Positions 11,201 to 24,400 of a stretch of DNA of 30,758 nt are shown here, piece after piece. The notes under the pieces were generated by a model. It saw only the letters and a list, made by a program, of their open reading frames with translations, made no database searches and had not been told where the DNA came from. Made by a program: the position numbers and the translations under genes. The stretch is from Dinochytrium kinnereticum (Eukaryota > Chytridiomycota > Chytridiomycetes > Chytridiales > Chytridiaceae). Position 1 is the first letter of the stretch; every line of letters starts with the position of its first letter. The DNA is taken from NCBI GenBank assembly GCA_027604005.1, contig JADGJT010000287.1:1-30758 (forward strand), written 5' to 3'.

Positions 11201-14200
11201 ATAGCAGTCGAATCCTCGAGTAGGTTTCCTTGACTGCTTGACAAAATATGCAAAATCTTATCCTCAATCTCCTTTAGCTGCTTTTTGTTACTGGCAGAGG
11301 CTAGGACGAGCCGGTTTTTCTCCTCTTCCAATTCTGGTCTCTCCTTTGCTGCAACTATACCAAGAAGTTGATCCTCGAGACCTTCAGGAGTGATCATAAA
11401 GTTGACGATGGTCACTTTAGTAGACAACTCAGGAAGGTAATGAGGATTTCGCAGCTTTGTTGTGATATAGAATTTGAACTCGGGTGAATACTCAATAATG
11501 GACTCCCCAAGACGGATACACATTACACCGCTTTGCTTGAAAATCTGTTTTGTGAGCAAAGGTTCCAGAACGGAGTCGACCTCCTCGCCGATGTTTTCAA
11601 GTAAAACCGGAGTCCCAAACTGTATGGCATTCTCTAGAGTGCGGACGTAATCTCCATCCGAGAGCTTTATCACGGCTAAACGGTTCTGCTTCTCCATGTT
11701 TTTCACCCATTTGTTTGCCTGACCTTGAGGATCAATAAATAAAGGCCACCGCCTAGCTTTGGTCGCAATGATACCGTTATCGCTTGAGAAACTATCATTG
11801 GGCAACCCGGCGAGGTTCCATGCTCTTAACGATATAGGATCTCCCAAAGTGGTAACCAGTGAGAATGTCCCGGAGCAAGGGAGTTTTTTTGCTAGGCAGG
11901 ATTCATTCCATGCTCTAACACACATTTGACGATAAGAAGAGGTAAACGCACCAAGATATGCAATAACCGCGGATGCCAGTAGGACATCTCCGATCAAATT
12001 ATTGTAAGTGATTGTGAGCGTTCTTGCCGCCTCGCTCCATCGATCCTTCTCTCCGCCGAGTCCACCGATAAGTTTTTCAGCTCTCACAAGCTTCTTTCCA
12101 CAAAGGTCTACCTGCTGCTCGAGATCAGCCTTCTTGGCTGTCATTGCGCGGAACTGGGACTCCAGGGCCTCCATCTTATCCTCGACTTCCTTTAGTTCAG
12201 CTCGTTTCGAATTTAGCTTCGCCATTTCTACTGCCAACTCCGCTTCGGCTTTTGCAAGGGACTCCTTCTTTGGAGCCACTACTTTTGCGACCACATCGTA
12301 CTTATCAAGAGCACGTACCCACTTACACAAACCCTCAGCTGCACCGGATGAGTTTTTGACGATATTCGGGTCAAAATCCGGGTTGGTAGAGTACTGCTTC
12401 CGGATCCGGTCAATGATTTTGGGGTCGATGTTGTCTTTATCGTAAGACTTCAGGGACTGCAAAAAGTGAGAATCACTCAGCATTTTCTGCGCTGGGCCCC
12501 AGAAATCTTCCACCATCTTTCCTGAACCTCCAGGATCTTTAATACGAGCGGGCTTAATGCCCTTCATGATGCAGATGGCCTCCATAACTAGCTTAACAGC
12601 CCCGGGGGGGTTCTTCATGGATTTTACGACCGTGATATCTGCCGGCTTAAGAGTATCGAGGGCTTCTAGAGCACTCTCGAGAGCGGGTATAGCCTCTGCA
12701 AGATCTGCCTCACATTCATCTTTAATCGCCTTTGCTTCAGAGGCCTTTTTGTTAGCAACAGCTTCATCAACTTTAACAAGAGCCCTCTTTTTTTCGACAT
12801 CAACAGATTCCCTCGCAATAACCTGCATGATCTCATCAGTTTCCTTCTGAGTCTGAATTAACTGAGGCTGAAGCGCATGAAGTTCTTCTTGCATTGTCCC
12901 GACCTGTGACGCTGCAGATGCGAGCTGGTCTAATCCAACCTCATATCGAGACTTTAAGGCATTAACTTCCTTCCTCTTGATTTCCAAAAGGGATTTGTAA
13001 GTTTGAATAAGTTCGAGATAACTTGTTGGGGTGACATAGTTGTGGCGTCGAAGTCCTTCGTAGAACTTTTCGGAGAGCAGTCGACTACCCGTATGGAATT
13101 CTTTGCACATGTTGACAACGCTTATGCGGACATCAGGGGTAAGCTCAACATCTTCCAAGAACTTTTGCGCGACAATTTCAAGGGCATCCTCAGGCCAGAC
13201 TTGGAACCAATCGATTGTGCAGCAGTTAACAAGAGATGGGAACATTCTTAGGCGGTTTCTAAAAGCATCCCCGATAGGAGACATACATAGGACAATATGG
13301 AGGTTCTCTTTGCACCTTGATATAAAGCTGCTGTATAAAGCCGCTGGGCTTGCCTCAAACTTCGGATTCTCTTTCAAAATCGCATTCCTTACTTGCTCAA
13401 CCACAGCTGCCTTTTCGTCTGCAGCAAAGATGTTTGGGACTTCACCGGTGTTGAGCATGTTATTGATGTCTTCAAGAAAGCTTTCGAGCTGAAGCTGAGT
13501 ATCACTAAAGAGGAAAACTGATGGCTTTCCTTCCGCTCCAGATTTAATAAGGATCTTTTTCAGGTCGTCTCTCCACTCATTCATTCCGTAACTTTTACTT
13601 ATCTCGACCTGGAACAGTTGATACTCGCTCATATAAGATGCAAGCTTTGTCAAAGATTGCCTTCCAGATCCTCCGACACCCACCAGAAGGGCGTGCCCTG
13701 CTGGCTGCTTAAGAATACGAGAGATGCGAGAAACGTGCTCTATGGCGAATCTGAAAATAACCAAGTTCATAGGAGCTTTGGAAACCTGGTTGTACTCGTC
13801 AAGTTGTCCCTTTATAACCTCTGCGATAGACTGCATATCTCTAACTTCATCATAGAATTTGACAGCTGCCATAGGAACCATAAAGTCCCCAAACATCAGA
13901 GATCTCATGTTGTCATCATCTACTTTGCCGTCTTTGTTAGAGTCCAGATGGGCGAAGAGCTCATCAAATCTTGTTCCAAATTGACGGGTAGTAAGATCTT
14001 TTATGGCTTCAAAGAACCAGTGCCGGTCACTGTCATCGACCAGACGATCATAGAAAACACGATATGCCTCGTGGCACCATAGCCTCATGACCTTTAGAGG
14101 GTCCTGATACTTTTCCTGAGACGCAAGGAGTAGTCCCTGCACGACACGAGAGAAGTCTCGAAGGTTAAAGAGATAATGAGATTTCGTTGGCGATGGGAGC

Positions 14201-17200
14201 AGGTTCTGAATAGCACCCATATAAATTTCCAGAGTGGCGCTGATAAGTTGGTTCTTGAGATTGATAACAGACGCGGGGAAGTTATTCGTAGTGAAGTGCC
14301 ATTCGACGATTGTGGTAAAGATGCTTTTTAGGGTTAGTTCCTCAAAGCTATTAATTCCTATAGTGTTGAAATGACGCAAGAATCTGTTTGTGACGGGATT
14401 GCGACCGCCTCCCGGGGGCCCCATCGCCGCTACGAACTGAATATCAACAAGCTGCATGCTGCTCGTATCCTTAAGATCATACCAATTTTGGTGATCCATC
14501 CACTGTCGGAGCAGCTCAATAGGAGGCTGGGCACCATATTTCTCCCTGGCAGGCATATTCAAGTCATCAACAAAAATGACTGCCTTAAGTCCGTGGGCGG
14601 GTCCAAACACGCCTCTTCGGCGCTTATCAAGCTTTGAGAGGATAATGTCCTGTGTTTGGTTTGCGCTCGTTTGCGCAGAGAAGTTGATGAAGACAGGAGT
14701 ATATTTGCTAGTTGGTAGTCCCTTCAATAGCTTGTTGTTGACGTAAACACTTTTACCAGTACCAGTTGGCCCAACAAACAGCACTTGCTTATTGTGCGTG
14801 ATGAATAAATCGAGCAAATAGCTGTACCGAGCGGTATCTACTGTTGGAACTGTAATAGCGTTGAATTTTGTTTTTGCTGGAATCTCGAATTTCTCAATTG
14901 TATCGACCCATAGCTTCCAGGCGCCGCCAAACTTCCGGTCCTTTTCGAACACATAGTCGAATACTAACCCAACTGTCGGTATTGGCTTGTCGATTTTAAC
15001 AGAGCCTGGCACTGGATACGCGTTTTCGTAGCCATCAAGCAATCTTCGTAGGTAGTTATCGAATTTTTTGCGAGACTCTGTATCCAATGTTCCACCCAGG
15101 GCCCAAACCGATGAAAACACAAATAGGGCCGTCAACCATATTCCAGTAACGTTGTGGGGGATGTCATCTTTAGGATCATTAAACTCATCGAGCTGGCAGG
15201 ACATTAGATTCATCAGAGCATAGGCCATATTGATTTCGGACGTTCCGACTAGTTCTCTACACTCGTTTCGTGTGAAATCTAGACAAGGGGGTACGATCCA
15301 ATCGAAAAGTGTCTCTATAAGCTGCTTATGCTCCGTAGAAAGGCCGGGGGGAAGAGTCTGTAGCCAAGAAATCATGATCGGCCGCCAACCAAGACCGTTG
15401 GGTTCCATGTAAATCATTCCGCACCTTGAAACCGTTGCAGGGGAAGCAACTGCGAGATCACCAACTTCAAACTGAATGCTCATAGTCGAAGTCATTGACA
15501 TGATTTCACCGCTGGTCAGGCAGAGCTTTTTGTTGTCGTCAAGCACCGTATTCATGTTCTCAATCCAAATCGCATCAACTGGCCCGTCGAAAATAATCCA
15601 CTTTCTTTCGTTCGTACCTTGACTGGCAAACGACCGGAAAGTATTTGCCAATATTCCGTCTGTCCATTCATGAGTAACAGGGTCGAACTGCCCGTAAAGC
15701 TGACCCATAGTGATTGACTTTGGGTTAAGTACTTTGTACTCAACTTTCTTCTCGTTCAATCCTTTCTCGGCAAGATCAGATAGTGCTGCAGCAAGCACTC
15801 TATAAGCTGTTGTTTTTCCAGACCAGGGTTGGCCGACAAGCATATACCCATGTCGAATGCACATCATCTCGTAAGTCTGAATAACTTTTTCCAAAAAGGT
15901 CCCAACTGCTTGGAAGTTCATCTTGGTCAGATTTTCGTGAATAGCACTGAGAAGGTTCCGGTAGTCCGGAGTTGGAAGAATAACTTTAGGAAATAAATCG
16001 GCAGATATCGCTTTGAAAAGAGGTATATCTTGTGACAAGAACTTAGCAAGGTTAACGTCGTTGATCGATCGAAGCATGATGATGTGCTCGTTCTCTCCCG
16101 GATATCTTAGCTTCAAGTTTCCTGCCGCTGTAAGCACTGCTTTGACGGCTCGCATTCCGTAGTCATAATGATCTTGTGACGAAAGTTGCTCCGAGCATAG
16201 CTTATATGTCGCAACGATCTTGCGAGCTAATGTCCTGGCTTCAACAAATCCAAATGAATACAAAGAAATCTCGGCAATGAGCGCATAATCTGGCACCTAA
16301 TAGATTGTCATTATTATGCTAAAAGAATCTAAGTTAGACTTACCATCATGGCAACGGGTCTAAATAGAGCCTTCAAATTGTCAGGAAGCTCACTTCGGCC
16401 TGCATATCCGGGGTTCATCGTGATAAAGGCAGAACAGCCGCGGTTAAGAGACATGGTTGTGCCCTCGAATACAAACTTATCAACCTTAGCCGCGACAGCA
16501 CGTTGAATTGTAAGTACTTGCTGAGCCACGACCGACAACACTTCCAAGTCAATGCGATTGAACTCGTCAAAGCATGCCCATGCACCTGAAGAAGCCAATC
16601 CCTTGAAAAACTTTCCCATAGCGATGTAATCTAGACCATCTGAGCAATTGAAGACAACGCACTGTTTTGCAATTGCTTTTGCAAGATCTTTTACTGTTTC
16701 GGTTTTCCCTGTTCCAGCAGGTCCTTCTGGAGCTCCACCAAGGTTTAGATCGAGGGCACCAATAAGTGTTCTATAGCATCGATCCGTCAATGGCGTGATT
16801 ACAAGTCGCGGGCTGTTTCCGAGGTATTCATGACCGTATTTCAGAGTGGCATTGATCATGCGCACGTAAACATCCTCAGATTCCCAGTAATATCGGAGCT
16901 GTGACAGCCATTCAAAGTCATTTTCTTGAGATACTTCTGCCTTCTCAAGGTCACCGACGACATCTCTCGCGTGAACATCAATGACGACTAAAGCGGATAG
17001 AGTCATTCTTGCCATTGGGCTAAGCTCACCCCTAACTAAAGCCACAACATTCTCCAACTGCTTAGCACAAATTTCTCGATACTCACGCAACCCTCGAGTG
17101 CCTGCAGTTCGAATAGCTTCTGTGACTTCTCGTGTCCAAAAAATCTGGCTGACACAAATAACTACTTGTCCAGGCCATTCCAGCACCCATTTCTCGCGGG

Positions 17201-20200
17201 GAGCTTCGGTATAGGCTTTGAGAGCGTTTGATATTTGTTGATGAACAGAACTTTGCATAACCTTTTCGACTTGAAGGAGCCATTTCTCGACGGCACCTTT
17301 GGCCGCGGCCGGCTCAATGACCTCCTTGAGACGGACCCGCTCGTTCTCGCTTGAGCACATTGCAATGATGCGGGAGTTATCTTGGAAGGTTAGGCTTGCA
17401 ATACCCTCGAAACATTTCTTCAGATGCGGCTGTACGCGAAGAGGGTCTTTCGTCTCAGCCAAAATCTCAAGAAGCTCATCATTTGACAAAAAGAAGAATC
17501 GAGGGAAAAAAAGGCGCTTCTTTTCCAAATAATCGTTGAGACCCTTCTGAATATCCTCCAGCAGAACATTGCTCTCATTTAATCGGGATAGCATTCCGGG
17601 AATATTAGCAACAGCCAATATTTTGGGATTCTCCGCTGTATTCGCCATTATCTCTCTCCAGGTCTTGTCGACAACCTTGAATTTCTTTCCCTCGGTTGGC
17701 ATTTGCGCCATTATATCCTCTGATGTAAATATAGGCTCAAGATAAAGCCACGTGGCTTGGACTTTCAGCCACGAATCGATGATATCCTGAATCGTCACCA
17801 AAGTAGTCTCCCACGTACGCATTTCTTCTTCAATAGGTTTAACAAAAGGTGACCCTCGCATTGTTTGAACCTTAACAATTTGATCATCAAGGAGCGCTTG
17901 CACTTCTTCTAATGAAGACAGAATCTTCGTTCCAGTATCCTTATAGTCGATGCAAGTAAATGTTAAAGGCTCCCAATCATCCCTCATTTTCAAAAGTGTC
18001 TTTTGAAGAGAGAATTCTTTAGAGGCAGCTTCAGATATGGCCTCAAATTGTTGTAGATACTGGGTAAGATTCAGATCCAAAATCTTCGTGAGAGATGTTG
18101 TCTCGTCTGGGGCAATCGACTGGCCAACGATATTTTCCATTATCTCCCAGTGTCTCTCGCGCAATCCGGGGTTTCGTAGAACACTGATAAGAGGCAGATG
18201 AGATTTGAACTTATCAAGCTTGTTTTTCACTTGCTCAGCAACTTTACGTGGAACTGGCTGGTCGTTAAACGTTTTTGTTAACTTAAACATCGTTCTCCAC
18301 ATATTTCCGACGGACTCGTCTACTACTTCCGCATTCAAGTCAGCAAAAGGTCCATTCATCCACTTTGCATATTCCGATTGGAAAGTAGAAGCTGTTTCCC
18401 AAAGTTTCTTAAATGGATCTAAAACATCGAGAGTCTGCTGGTACTTTGTGAATGGTGTCTTCTCCCACTCCAAAAGCTCCTCCTCGACGTTGATATGTGA
18501 AACCGTCTCCGAAAGCTCTGACAGCTTTATTTCTAATTTCTTAATCTTTTTAAGATACTCGGGCAATTCACTCATAATTCCAAAGTCCTAAAAGAATAAG
18601 TTTTCATTTCTTTCCACACGTTATCGCTCACCTGGAATTTTGATACTTGCTCAAAACATTCGTCAATCTCCTCGTTGGTTGCCGTAATCTTCATTTTGAG
18701 ATCTTCTTGTGCCTTCGCTTTCTTTTGCAGCATACGCTTTTTAGAAAGTTCAAAAATCGGAAGAATTCTCGTTGGCCATGTGAATGTGACTCCGTTTAAT
18801 TTAATATCTTCATCAGACATAAATGCATATTGCAGTAAAAAGTCTAATCTCTTCTTTCCCTTATTGATGTCTTCTTTCAACGCCAGGATGTCCTTTGCTT
18901 TAGCATTATCGACATATTTCATCAATTCAACCAGCTCTTCAGTATCAACCGGGAGTTTCATAGCTTTTGCCGAGATTTTTTCATAGGACTCGCAGATTCT
19001 GTTGGGGAATTTAGAGGTATATTCAATGAGACTGGCAATCGCCTACCCAATATTGATCTTGCGGTTCATCTCAGCAACTTGGTCAACCAAACGCTGTACT
19101 AAAGAATTCGCTTTTTGTGTAAGCTCCGTCTTAAGAGCATCGCATTCGAGGTATATCATGCTGAGTCGGACGATTGATGGACTGCTGGAAATCTCATCCA
19201 CAATCTTTAACAGCTTCTTAATCTCCTATTGTTTTTTTCAGTAGACTATAACAAACCCAATTGTCAAACCGTTTCATAATCGTCAAGGTCATGCTTTTCC
19301 CGTAAAAATTCCTCTATTCTCTTCTCCGCCTTATGAGTAAGAAGTGACTTATACTTTTCGTATGATAGAAGATGCTTCTGTGGCGCGACGGTGTTTTTGG
19401 TCACAATTGAACGAAATAATCGTCCATCAGCTATCCTGTCATCATCGATAGTCATTGACGAAAGGTAAAGTGATTCATTTGTTAAAGACGTAAAAAGCTT
19501 TGTCTCTATCCGGGGGATCTCGTGGCAAGCCATCACCATCTCCTCCAGAATAGATACAATAACTGACTCCAAGTCTGAAAGAGGTGGATCAAAGCGTATT
19601 TGTGCTCCGGCGATAGTTAACCGCACCACGAAAAGCGATGTTTCTGACGACGCAGCTGCGAATTGCGAAAAAAACTCCTCAAAATCATCCAAAGACGCTT
19701 CAATCAATGACCACAACTGATTAGACATCAGGGCAGAAACAGACTTAAAGAAAGCGTCAAGACGGCGAAATCCAAGATCAGGATCGGGACATGCAGTGGC
19801 AATAGTATACCATTGATCTTTGCTGCCGAAGAACATGTTGGCAGCATTTGGTAACCATCTTATAACGCGTTAGATTAAAAAAAAAGTGAAAAGCATTCAT
19901 ACTCGTTAAGAAGCTTTGTCTTAAAAGCTTGGCACTGGCTTCTAAGAATACTTTGAAAGTCCTCAATTGTCATTGGAAGAACCGAAGGTGTGAAGACGCT
20001 CATATCCACTATTCGTGAGTTTGCAATCGACGAAAAGATATTCAACAACTCCAACATAACAGGATTTGGTAAAAATAAGTTATCCGCAATGAAGGACCTG
20101 GTCCTTGATAGATCATCATGCCAGGGAACGGGAGCACGTGCAATCCGCGGAATGTAAGCTTGGATAAATTTAGGAATCATTAGTCGTTGGCGTTCCGCTT

Positions 20201-21116
20201 CGTCGAGCAAAATATAGTCCACGATGGATTGCTTTAAAGCAATTTTGTATTCGTCACAGATTTCACTTATCATCTCACGTCTTTTGGCCTGCAGATGGTC
20301 CGTTACAAAAAGCTTTTCCGGAATGTGTTTCTCTACGGCTCTCAAGGTTTCCTCCTCAATCGGTGCGATGGCGTCTTCCGGGATTCCTTTCATCACGTAA
20401 AACCAATATCTTTGCTCCGGCGTCAGCCTTTTGGAGATATTGACCGATTCGAGATCGTAAGGATCCAGGACGATTTTATCCTTCTTCTGACGCTCCCCTG
20501 AATCTAGCGGCTCATAGTCTCTTAAAATCCTCGACTCCGGTGAAATTGGCCTGCTATCAATCATGACAAGTGTCTCATCCCTTTCTACTCTAGGTAAATG
20601 GAATATCCCGTCTTAGCCAGTTGCTAAAATGAAATCCAAACCATCACGTCAATAACAACAACAACATTCTTACCGTCTCATTCGCGGGGATTTGACACGT
20701 CTCTTTTTGTCCGATGTCTCCGGCCCTATAAGGTGCGACTTTGTTAGTGGTCATAGAATATGTGAGAAACTAAGAAAGACTTGGTACGCACCTTTGTCTG
20801 CCAGCGCTCTCTTTTGAAGATGCTTAACATTCAAATCTGACGCCGTGGGTGTATAATTATTTCCAATTGAATCCGATATCGCTCGATAGTGTCGCTCCTC
20901 TTTAAAGGGGGCTGCACGAGTCCAAGAAAATTTCTTTAGCAAAGGTGGTAGAGCTGCCTGCTCTATATCGACTGGGGGCAAGTCCTGAAAACATGCTTAG
21001 ACCAGTTTGAAAACACCAAAAGGCCCTATAGGTCTTACATCGGGATCTGTGTACCCCTGTGAAGACGACTCGGCCGACGACGGCAGGTCGACCTCCATCT
21101 GCGATAGTGCCTCCAT
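8286..21116 (-). CDS. DNAH7: Axonemal inner-arm dynein heavy chain, DNAH3/7/12 type, 14 exons
   Basis: ATP-driven minus-end motor of the flagellar inner arms. Exons in transcript order: 21116-21039, 20984-20792, 20725-20674, 20589-19903, 19858-19270, 19225-19047, 18998-18632, 18587-16344, 16296-11041, 10998-10331, 10262-9725, 9672-8989, 8928-8808, 8716-8286, giving about 4028 aa, the length of animal DNAH7. AAA1 has GPAGTGKT (1337-1344) and Walker [13 protein letters not shown]2 has GQPWSGKT (about 1619); AAA3 has GPTGTGKS (1972); AAA4 has GVGGSGRQ (2336). The coiled-coil stalk and microtubule-binding tip are encoded around 12060-12990. The C-terminal domain ends [19 protein letters not shown]. 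An EF-hand-like loop between AAA3 and AAA4 points to the DNAH7 branch. The start is the first ATG after an in-frame stop. The first three short exons are the least certain. Introns are 42-91 nt; two end in AAG. Confidence 0.95.
12060..12990 (-). other. Dynein stalk coiled coil and microtubule-binding domain
   Basis: Within exon 9 the translation has two long heptad-rich helices flanking a globular tip. Helix 1 starts near [20 protein letters not shown], and helix 2 includes [20 protein letters not shown]. The tip between them includes [18 protein letters not shown] and [13 protein letters not shown], the usual boundaries of the dynein microtubule-binding domain. It is full length, with no insertion or break visible. 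Confidence 0.85.
13909..13944 (-). other. EF-hand-like loop in the dynein heavy chain
   Basis: Residues about 2248-2259 read [12 protein letters not shown], with Asp, Asn and Asp at loop positions 1, 3 and 5, Gly at 6 and Val at 8, a good EF-hand calcium loop. Position 12 is Asn where Glu or Asp is usual, so binding strength is uncertain. The flanks are hydrophobic helical segments (FDELFAHL before, [10 protein letters not shown] after). An EF-hand is annotated at the equivalent place in animal DNAH7. Confidence 0.75.
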
Positions 21117-21498
21117 ATTGGCCTTTGCGCAGGCTGGTCTGAACGAATTTCACAAGACTTGACCGATGCTCTGAGCTTGCTGTTGATGTGCCGGTCGAAA
21201 AGATAAATCGTGCTTTGGAATGATCAACACCCATGATTCTCATGGATTTGCTCACGTAAATCTCTTCGGGAAGCCCTCGTTTTTCTATCTATGTACGTTC
21301 TAAAATGAGCACATTAAAGCCTATAAAACGTTCCGAAAAGCCCATTTACTTTATTTTCAAAAGGTATTCAGTGAATATCCGATCTGTCTTATAGCTTTTA
21401 AAAAACATTAAAAAAGGAGGGTGTATAAGTATAAAAAAGTAAAATAATATTATCGATAGTGAAAGAGACTTTAGCAAGGGTTGATGAGGCTATTTAAA
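21117..21498. other. Intergenic region between the CNB/F-box/LRR gene and the dynein gene
   Basis: These 382 nt lie between two tandem minus-strand genes. They hold the 3' UTR of the upstream gene and the promoter/leader of the dynein gene. The part near 21410-21460 is A/T-rich. No TATA-like or other promoter element stands out with confidence. Confidence 0.65.
21350..21355 (-). terminator. Probable polyadenylation signal of the CNB/F-box/LRR gene
   Basis: AATAAA on the minus strand (TTTATT on plus), about 145 nt downstream of the stop codon at 21499. Assigned by consensus and position. Confidence 0.5.
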
Positions 21499-24400
21499 TT
21501 AATCTCCGGTGTGAGTTTTCACGCTTTCACGTTTCTGAGAGCTTTTCCTGGGAGTTGAGCCACGCCCCTCCGATTTTCTCCTCCCAGCTTTTGCGGACAC
21601 AGGTGTTGGGGAGTGTCTACCCGAGTGGTTGCCTGAGGCAGCATTTTCAAGAGGTATTCTTATCAGCTCTGCTGGTCCCGACAAAAACACGTATTGAAGG
21701 GGAACTTCAACCGCTTTGGTTTTCGGAGCATGGTTCGCATTTTTGGAGGCCATCGAAGCATCGATCATGATTTCTGCTTTTTTCATGCACATTTGCAAAG
21801 CCATTTTAGCCTGGGGACTAACCAAAGGACATCCGCTGAGATCGAGCACGTCCAGTAGAGGCGTTGCTCGTATCAAGTATGTTGCAACACCGTCGGTTAT
21901 CTTTTTGCACTTCCTCATTCGAAGGAAGCGAAGACTTCGAATTGAATCTGAGAAAAAGACAATCGCAGCGTCCGTTAGATTTGAGCAGAAGCTAAGATCT
22001 AGAGAGCGGAAGGATTGGCAGCCGAGGGAAAGATCATAGAGCCCGCCGTTTGTTATACGAGTGCAGAATCGAAGATTGAGATCTGTTAAATCAGAGCAGC
22101 TTGAGGCTATCCACTTAAGGCATTTATCCGATATTTGCTCACAGTCCGACAAATCAAATACCCTCAAGTATCTACACATATAGAAAATAAAATAAGTATT
22201 TCTTCCCTAAAAAGGGGGCTCCTAACTCACCGGCAATACCGCACAACCAAGAACACACCAAAATCTGTGATTCGAGAGCATCGCCTGAGTCTCAGATCCG
22301 TAACGTTCGATGTTTTACAGATTATCTTCTCCAATTGAGCATCACCGATTTGCTTACAGTAAGTCAAATTGATTTTGCTCAAACCAGACCATTTGTGATC
22401 CACAAAGCCTGTGCCATTGATCTGACCACAGTAGCTTAAATCAATTTCCTTCATTTTCGTTAAAGTCGACGTCAAAAAAGCGAGTCCTCGATCGGTTATC
22501 TTCCAGCAGTTTCTCAGACTGAGCTTGGTGATGTTTGGGCAATAGGAGCTAAGAGCGCCCAACTCATCATCTAACACCTGCCAGCAGCTGTCCAAGTTCA
22601 ACGAATATAGGAAGTCTCCCGAGAGGTTAACAAAATTGAGGAATAGCTCGGGATCGAGACGGGTGAAAATGGGCTTAAAGTCTATGTTCGACCAAAGCCT
22701 AGGTTCAGCTAGCAAGTTGGCCCAGCGCTTGCACACCAGGCGCAAACGGAAACGTTCCTGAGGGTTTATGTAAGAGAAAGAAGAAGCGAGATCTCCTTCA
22801 AGTAAATCAAATATGTGATCATGCTTGACGATGCACGAGCTTTGTCGTGACGGTGCGGGTTTTGATGAGGTTACACCGCCAACAGAGTTTCCTGACTTAG
22901 AATTGCTGGGTTTATCCTTCTGTGGAGCAATCCGAGTCGATTTTTCAGCGCGGCTAAAGGTGTTTTTGAAGGATTTCAATATCTTCCCGAGCTTTCCTCC
23001 GCTCTGCAAGTGAACATTTGGATAAAGTCATCAGGAGAAGATAAAAAAGAAATAAATTCATTTAAATCAAACTGATATATAGCCTACCTTATCAGAAGAA
23101 ACACTATTTTGTCTTCGTGCAAGAGCCAGATCAGCCGTTACAGAGTCGCGGCTGCTGGTACTGGATACTGTTTCCAGTGCAGCCTCATCATCATTGCTAG
23201 ATGCAGGAACATCACGTGCTTCACATTTTGAGGCCCTGCGTTTAAATAATCCCCCAATCGATAGCTTTAGAGTGCTCTCGCTTTTTTCTGGCAATGCCCC
23301 GGGCCACTTTCTGCCTTTTCCTATAGGTGAAGATTTAACAGGGACAGACGTTTCCGCCTTTGCCTGATTCACAGAGTTTCCATTGTTGTTTCTGGACAAG
23401 CTTCTGAACTTCTCATTATCTGTCCGTGGCGCCAACGCAGCGGCTGTTGCTGCGGCAGCAATTCCAGTAGACGTGCTTTCACAACCCGAAAGCATCTTAT
23501 CCCGATTTTGGATGACGATGCTGGCATGTTGCTCGGCGAGCCTTCTTGTTTGGGCGAGCTGATATCTCTTATCAGCTTCCAGCGAGATCATTTGGTAGCT
23601 TTCAGGGTACTCTTCCATCACTCTTTCCAAAGCCCTTGCGGACAGCACGATTACTAGAGAAGTTTCTGTCGCGCAACGAACTGAGGCTGTCCTGGCCACC
23701 CCGAGAATAAGGCCAACCTCTCCGAAGAAACCTCCTTCATTCATCGTGTCGTAGACTTGCTTTCCATCCTCTGAAATAATTTCGACTTTTCCACTGACGA
23801 TGAAAAACATGTCGGTGGAAGCATCCCCGGTTTTCACTATGATCTCTTCATGGGCGTAACTGTGAACGGACGTCTGAGTGGCAAGACTCCGTAGGAAGTT
23901 ATCGGGGCATCCACTGAACAATGGCACCTGTTTTATTTTCGAATGTTAAATCAAGTGTTCCGCTGCTCGGTAAAATGTATTGCCATTTTGTTGAACTCAC
24001 CACGCGCAACCTGCTCACGATTCCTTCAACCTCAAATTGCTGAATGTCTTTGCTCGAAGTTAGTTGTAAGATCGCATTGTGGCGAGCCTGCCATAACCGA
24101 AAGTTCTCCTCCGCCTTTTCATGCATCTGCTCCCGAAGAGTCTTGTGCTGAGCAAGAATGTTCTTCAAAGCATCTTTCTCAAGCTCAAACAGGGTACAGA
24201 CTGTTCTGGACCGGACTGAGGCTGTTCGATTTATGTCGAAGAAAAGTGCCACCTCTCCAAAGAAGGTATTGGGAAGCATTGTCCCGTACACTTCCTTTCC
24301 ATCCTGTGATACCACTTCTGCAGTACCATCGACTACGAAGTACATACTACGGCCTGGCTGGTCTTTCTGAATAATGAGATCTCCTGGCTGGAATACTTTG

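Noticed and set aside
12008..12445. Open frame of 145 codons on the plus strand
   Set aside because: It is antisense to the conserved dynein stalk; its Ser/Phe-rich composition is what the reverse of that coding sequence gives, and it has no family features.
19040..19050. In-frame TAG in the dynein gene after residues NRKINIG, possibly a nonsense mutation
   Set aside because: A 48-nt intron (18999-19046) with a GTAGGC donor and an AACAG acceptor removes the stop and restores the conserved frame (ICESYEKIS).
20590..20673. Peptide [10 protein letters not shown] as a dynein exon after an alternative acceptor
   Set aside because: It runs straight into an in-frame TAG with no donor before it, so the region fits better as the end of intron 3.
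21499..23009. A separate stand-alone F-box/LRR gene
   Set aside because: The exon has no ATG near its start; the frame opens just after a TTGCAG acceptor, and the upstream CNB exon ends at a clean phase-0 donor, so one fused gene explains both better.
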